A DNA stretch of 8,070 nucleotides, taken from positions 1 through 8,070 of the forward strand of contig WFWQ01000019.1 in NCBI GenBank assembly GCA_015491015.1, read 5' to 3'. Position numbers and translations under genes: made by a program. Position 1 is the first letter of the stretch, and the number at the start of each line of letters is the position of its first letter. Below are positions 5,246 to 8,070 of this stretch, one piece after another. This DNA comes from Patescibacteria group bacterium. Its GTDB lineage: Bacteria > Patescibacteriota > Minisyncoccia > Minisyncoccales > S141-161. The notes below the pieces were generated by a model. The model did no database searches. It saw nothing but the letters and a program-made list of their open reading frames with translations, and was not told the origin of the DNA.

Positions 5246-6193
5246 ATGTCAAGAGTTAGCAATTTAAAAGTTAAAATTGTAGGAGTAGGAGGAGCAGGAG
5301 GAAACTTTATTTCTGGAATAAAAGAAAGGCTTAATCTTCTAAAGGAAGTAGAATCTATTGCTATAAATACTGATCTTCAAGATCTTAGAGCTGCTAAAGC
5401 GGATTTGAAAATTCCAATTGGAGAGCAAACCACCCAAGGTTTAGGTGCAGGAATGAATCCTCAGCTTGGAAAGAAGGCTTTATTAGAAAGCAAAGAAAAG
5501 GTAATTAAAGTCTTAGAGGATTCAGAGCTTGTGATTTTAATTGGAGGTTTAGGAGGAGGGACGGGCACTGGAGCTTTGCCTCAAATAGCTAAACTTTTAA
5601 AAACTAAAGAAATTTTAACCTTAGCTTTTGTTACCTTACCTTTTTCTTTTGAAGGAGGGGTTAGAAAGAAGATTGCTAAAAAGGGATTAAAAGAGCTTTA
5701 CACTTGGGCAGATGCGACGATGGTGATAGAAAATGATAAGCTTTTAGAACTTTCTAAAAATAGAAGGGAAATCTTAATAAGAGAAGCTTTTGGGTTTTCG
5801 GATGAGATTGTTTTTTCTTCTTTAGAAAGTATTTTAGAACTTTTAAATCCTACTGGATTAATTACTTTGAGTTTTGAAAACATCAGAGAAGCTTTAAAGG
5901 AAGCTGGAAGCTTTTTTATTGGTAGAGCTAAATCTTCAGGAGAGGATAAGATAGAAAAGGCTTTAAAGTTAATTCTTTCTTCGCCTTTTTCCCCTTCAAA
6001 TTTAAAAACCGCTAGACACATTTTGTTTAGTTTGGCAAGCAAAGGTTCTATAACTTTGAAAGATATAGATAAGTTTACTCAGGTTTTGGTTCAAAAGAAA
6101 CTGAAAGATACTAAGATTGCCTTTTCAATCTTAGAAGATCCTTCTTTGAAAAAAGAAGAAGTGAGGTTAACTTTGCTTTTAGCTGGGTTTTAA
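5246..6193 (+). CDS. ftsZ: FtsZ (tubulin-like division GTPase) with altered T7 loop and no C-terminal tail
   Basis: FtsZ polymerises with GTP into the division ring. The nucleotide half is well kept: GVGGAGGN (13-20), INTDLQDL (40-47), GLGAGMNP (65-72), the tubulin signature GGLGGGTGTG (100-109), LPFSFEGGVRKK (131-142) and IENDKLL (161-167). The T7 loop, which completes the active site of the next subunit, is abnormal. The family's N-x-D-F-A-D is TLSFEN (207-212), with Thr207, Ser209 and Asn212 replacing Asn207, Asp209 and Asp212 of E. coli; the numbering coincides. The following helix and SSPF (245-248) align with the family's 'SSPLL', so the reading frame is right. The protein ends at LLLAGF, equal to the family's 'IATGF' at the end of the globular core: no linker and no FtsA-binding C-terminal peptide (315 residues, usually 350-400). 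Start 2 nt after ftsA, no Shine-Dalgarno. Confidence 0.92.
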   Translation: MSRVSNLKVKIVGVGGAGGNFISGIKERLNLLKEVESIAINTDLQDLRAAKADLKIPIGEQTTQGLGAGMNPQLGKKALLESKEKVIKVLEDSELVILIGGLGGGTGTGALPQIAKLLKTKEILTLAFVTLPFSFEGGVRKKIAKKGLKELYTWADATMVIENDKLLELSKNRREILIREAFGFSDEIVFSSLESILELLNPTGLITLSFENIREALKEAGSFFIGRAKSSGEDKIEKALKLILSSPFSPSNLKTARHILFSLASKGSITLKDIDKFTQVLVQKKLKDTKIAFSILEDPSLKKEEVRLTLLLAGF

Positions 6194-6225
6194 GTTTAAA
6201 ATAAAGATAAAATAAAATTAAAACT

Positions 6226-7266
6226 ATGAGTTTAAAGTTAGCTATTAATGGTTTTGGGAGAATTGGAAGAAACTTTTTTAAACAAGCTTTTGAAAATCCT
6301 GAAATTGAGATTTTAGCCATTAACGATTTAGGAGATCCCGAAAAATTAGCTTATCTTTTAAAGTACGACTCTGTTTACGGCAGATATTCAAAAAGGGTTG
6401 AAGTTTTAAAAGAAGAAGAAAAGGTAGGAAATTTGCAGAGCAAATCTAAACTTTTAGTTGAAGATAAAAAGATCATTATTTTCCAAGAGCCTAATCCAGA
6501 AAACTTGCCGTGGGGAGAGTTAAATATAGATGTAGTAGTTGAATCTACAGGATTTTTCACTTCTAAAGAAAAAGCTCAAGCTCACCTTAAAGCTGGAGCT
6601 AAAAGAGTAGTAATTTCAGCTCCAGCTAAAGATGAAATTACTCCTACTTTTACTCCTGGCATTAATGAATTTTTTGCCCAAGAAGATAAGATCACTTCTA
6701 ACGCTTCCTGCACTACCAATGCTACCACTCCTGTAGTTGCCATTTTGCAAGAAACCATTGGCATAGAAAAAGGAATGTTAACTACAGTTCACGGATATAC
6801 TTCCACCCAAAACTTAGTAGATGGACCTTCTAAAGGTTCAGATTTAAGAAGAGGAAGGGCTGGAGCTCAAAACATAGTTCCTTCTTCAACCGGAGCAGCT
6901 AAAGCGGTAGAAAGAGTTATTCCTGAGCTTAAAGGAAGATTTGATGGGATAGCTTTTAGGGTCCCTGTAATTTCAGGCTCAATTATAGATTTCACTTGTA
7001 TAACCAAGAGGGAAACTACGGTAGAAGAAATTAACGAGATTTTCAAGAAAGCTGAACAAAATCCAAGATGGAAGGGAATAATCAAAACTACAGAGGAACC
7101 TTTGGTTTCTACCGACATCTTAAAAGAACCTTACGGTTCCATTGTAGATCTTTCTTTAACCAGAGTGGTGGGAGGAAACTTGGTTAAAGTTTGCGCTTGG
7201 TATGACAACGAATGGGGATACTGTGCTATGCTTTTGAAGCATATTTTAGCTCTTGAAGACTTGTAA
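6226..7266 (+). CDS. gap: Glyceraldehyde-3-phosphate dehydrogenase, type I
   Basis: Glycolytic enzyme converting glyceraldehyde-3-phosphate, phosphate and NAD+ to 1,3-bisphosphoglycerate. The 346 residues contain the Rossmann start INGFGRIGRN (7-16), Asp34 in AINDL (typical of NAD preference), ESTGFF (106-111), the catalytic SNASCTTN (158-165, Cys162), TTVHGYT (186-192, base His189), RRGRAGAQNIVPSSTGAAKA (208-227) for phosphate binding, and the C-terminal WYDNEWGY (325-332). Length and all catalytic residues are normal. It begins 32 nt after ftsZ in a very AT-rich gap with no Shine-Dalgarno; TAAAAT-like boxes there could be a -10 but no clear -35 is seen. Its stop codon forms part of a promoter for the next gene. 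Confidence 0.98.
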   Translation: MSLKLAINGFGRIGRNFFKQAFENPEIEILAINDLGDPEKLAYLLKYDSVYGRYSKRVEVLKEEEKVGNLQSKSKLLVEDKKIIIFQEPNPENLPWGELNIDVVVESTGFFTSKEKAQAHLKAGAKRVVISAPAKDEITPTFTPGINEFFAQEDKITSNASCTTNATTPVVAILQETIGIEKGMLTTVHGYTSTQNLVDGPSKGSDLRRGRAGAQNIVPSSTGAAKAVERVIPELKGRFDGIAFRVPVISGSIIDFTCITKRETTVEEINEIFKKAEQNPRWKGIIKTTEEPLVSTDILKEPYGSIVDLSLTRVVGGNLVKVCAWYDNEWGYCAMLLKHILALEDL

Positions 7267-7289
7267 ATTATTTTAAAATTCAGTATAGT
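7261..7289 (+). promoter_or_regulatory. Probable promoter for the 217-residue ORF
   Basis: TTGTAA (7261-7266, including the gap stop codon), a 17-nt spacer and TATAGT (7284-7289). The start would be near 7296, about 11 nt before the ATG at 7307, a leader too short for a normal Shine-Dalgarno; none is present. Confidence 0.5.
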
Positions 7290-7306
7290 ATATCTCCTAA
7301 AAGTCT

Positions 7307-7960
7307 ATGCTTAGAGGTGTTTTGCTATTTTTTATAATTGGATTTGGAGTGTATTTGTTGTATTTTTTGGGTAATTCTAAGTTAGAGCTTAAAGAAATTC
7401 CTCCTTTGTTTTTAGATATCTCTTTAGAGAAGCCAGAAAATCAATGGCAACCTTTTAGTTTTCCTCTTTTAGCTAAAGTTTCTCAAGTTAAAGAATTAAA
7501 AAACAAGTATTCTACTTTAAATTTTACTTTGACTCTGCCTCCAGGGTTTAAAAAGGGTAGCAGTATCAAAGATGGTCCTTTTGATCTTGGCTTTCAAAAC
7601 AAAGTTTTAGCTTTTTGGGGTAAAGAGAAAAAAGAAATCAGCTTAAGCTTTGCTTTAAGCAAGATTGAAGACTTTGAAATTAAAGATTTAATTTCAGGGA
7701 GGTCTTATAGGTTTGATCCAAAACTTCAAGCTTTCTTTTCTGAAGATAAAAGAGAAGTTTTGAGGTTTAAAAATTATAAAGACTTTAAATACTTAATTTT
7801 CAAAAGATCTTTTAAAAATTGCAAAATTGAAAGAGGTTTAGTTTATCATCCTAAATTAAAGTTGATAGTTGAGCTTTCCAGTTTAGATTGTTCTAACTCT
7901 TTCTTTTCTAAACCTTATCCTGTAGTTTCTTTAATTAAAAGCTTGGAGTTTAATAAATGA
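7307..7960 (+). CDS. Membrane-anchored extracytoplasmic protein of unknown function
   Basis: I do not recognise a family for this 217-residue protein. It opens with a strong hydrophobic helix (about 4-22) after a single Arg, followed by a polar region, so a signal anchor with the rest outside the membrane is likely. The remainder alternates short hydrophobic and charged stretches (for example LNFTLTLPPGF 71-81, ISLSFALSKI 111-120, KLKLIVELSSLD 183-194), suggesting a beta-rich fold. Two cysteines (172, 195) lie in the C-terminal part and might form a disulfide. There is no lipobox. It has a probable promoter overlapping the end of gap and overlaps the next gene by 4 nt (ATGA), so the two are translationally linked and may act together. 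Confidence 0.8.
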   Translation: MLRGVLLFFIIGFGVYLLYFLGNSKLELKEIPPLFLDISLEKPENQWQPFSFPLLAKVSQVKELKNKYSTLNFTLTLPPGFKKGSSIKDGPFDLGFQNKVLAFWGKEKKEISLSFALSKIEDFEIKDLISGRSYRFDPKLQAFFSEDKREVLRFKNYKDFKYLIFKRSFKNCKIERGLVYHPKLKLIVELSSLDCSNSFFSKPYPVVSLIKSLEFNK

Positions 7961-8070
7961 GTTTAGCTTTAAGCTTTTATTACCTCTCTTTAGGGTTTAT
8001 TTTAGGAGTTTTTGGATTTTTCTTTTTAAATTTGACTTTAGCTAAAAGTTTATTCTTAGCTTCTCCTGTC
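7957..8070 (+). CDS. N-terminus of a hydrophobic membrane protein (3' end outside window)
   Basis: A frame opens at ATG 7957, overlapping the preceding TGA in an ATGA arrangement, and stays open for 38 codons to the window end. The visible residues are strongly hydrophobic (LSLGFILGVFGFFFLNLTLA, residues 10-29), a likely first transmembrane helix. The frame continuity, overlap and composition support a real gene. The family cannot be told from this fragment. Confidence 0.7.
   Translation, partial: MSLALSFYYLSLGFILGVFGFFFLNLTLAKSLFLASPV

Overview
This is an AT-rich bacterial window with compact, densely packed genes. The gene set and style point to a reduced genome, probably a Candidate Phyla Radiation (Patescibacteria) lineage: short intergenic gaps, few Shine-Dalgarno sites, a short bS21, a pared-down YbeY, and a tail-less FtsZ beside FtsA. 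This placement is inference from gene content, not phylogeny. TGA ends hisS and the 217-residue ORF at natural family or overlap boundaries, so the code looks standard (not the UGA=Gly code of Absconditabacteria/Gracilibacteria).

Layout. Positions 1-136 hold the last codons of a gene resembling the C-terminus of initiation factor IF-2. A 7-nt tandem repeat (152-179) and tRNA-Leu(TAA) (186-270) follow. Next is a small two-helix membrane protein (334-603) with the only strong Shine-Dalgarno in the window, closed by an intrinsic terminator (604-631). The stretch 632-926 has no protein gene. It holds a perfect 34-nt palindrome (680-713), a small hairpin, a near-consensus sigma70-type promoter (788-816), and directly at its predicted start site a very stable three-way-junction RNA structure (823-945). 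That structure's closing stem overlaps the 3' end of the convergent pth gene (927-1517, minus strand).

From 1546 everything reads rightward: lepB, hisS, rpsU, a ybeY-like gene, ftsA, ftsZ, gap, then two membrane-linked genes of unknown function, the second cut by the window edge. Gaps of 1, 42, 4, 42, 2, 32 and 40 nt and a final 4-nt overlap suggest one or a few operons. The genes join protein export (lepB), translation (pth, hisS, rpsU, ybeY, tRNA), cell division (ftsA, ftsZ) and glycolysis (gap).

Points deserving most attention are: (1) the three-way-junction RNA, whose apical loop carries an anti-Shine-Dalgarno-like CCCTCCT; (2) an FtsZ that keeps its GTP-binding motifs but has lost the catalytic T7-loop residues (Thr207, Ser209 and Asn212 at positions matching E. 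coli Asn207, Asp209 and Asp212) and has no C-terminal tail to bind FtsA; (3) a YbeY homologue ending before the metal-binding histidine motif.
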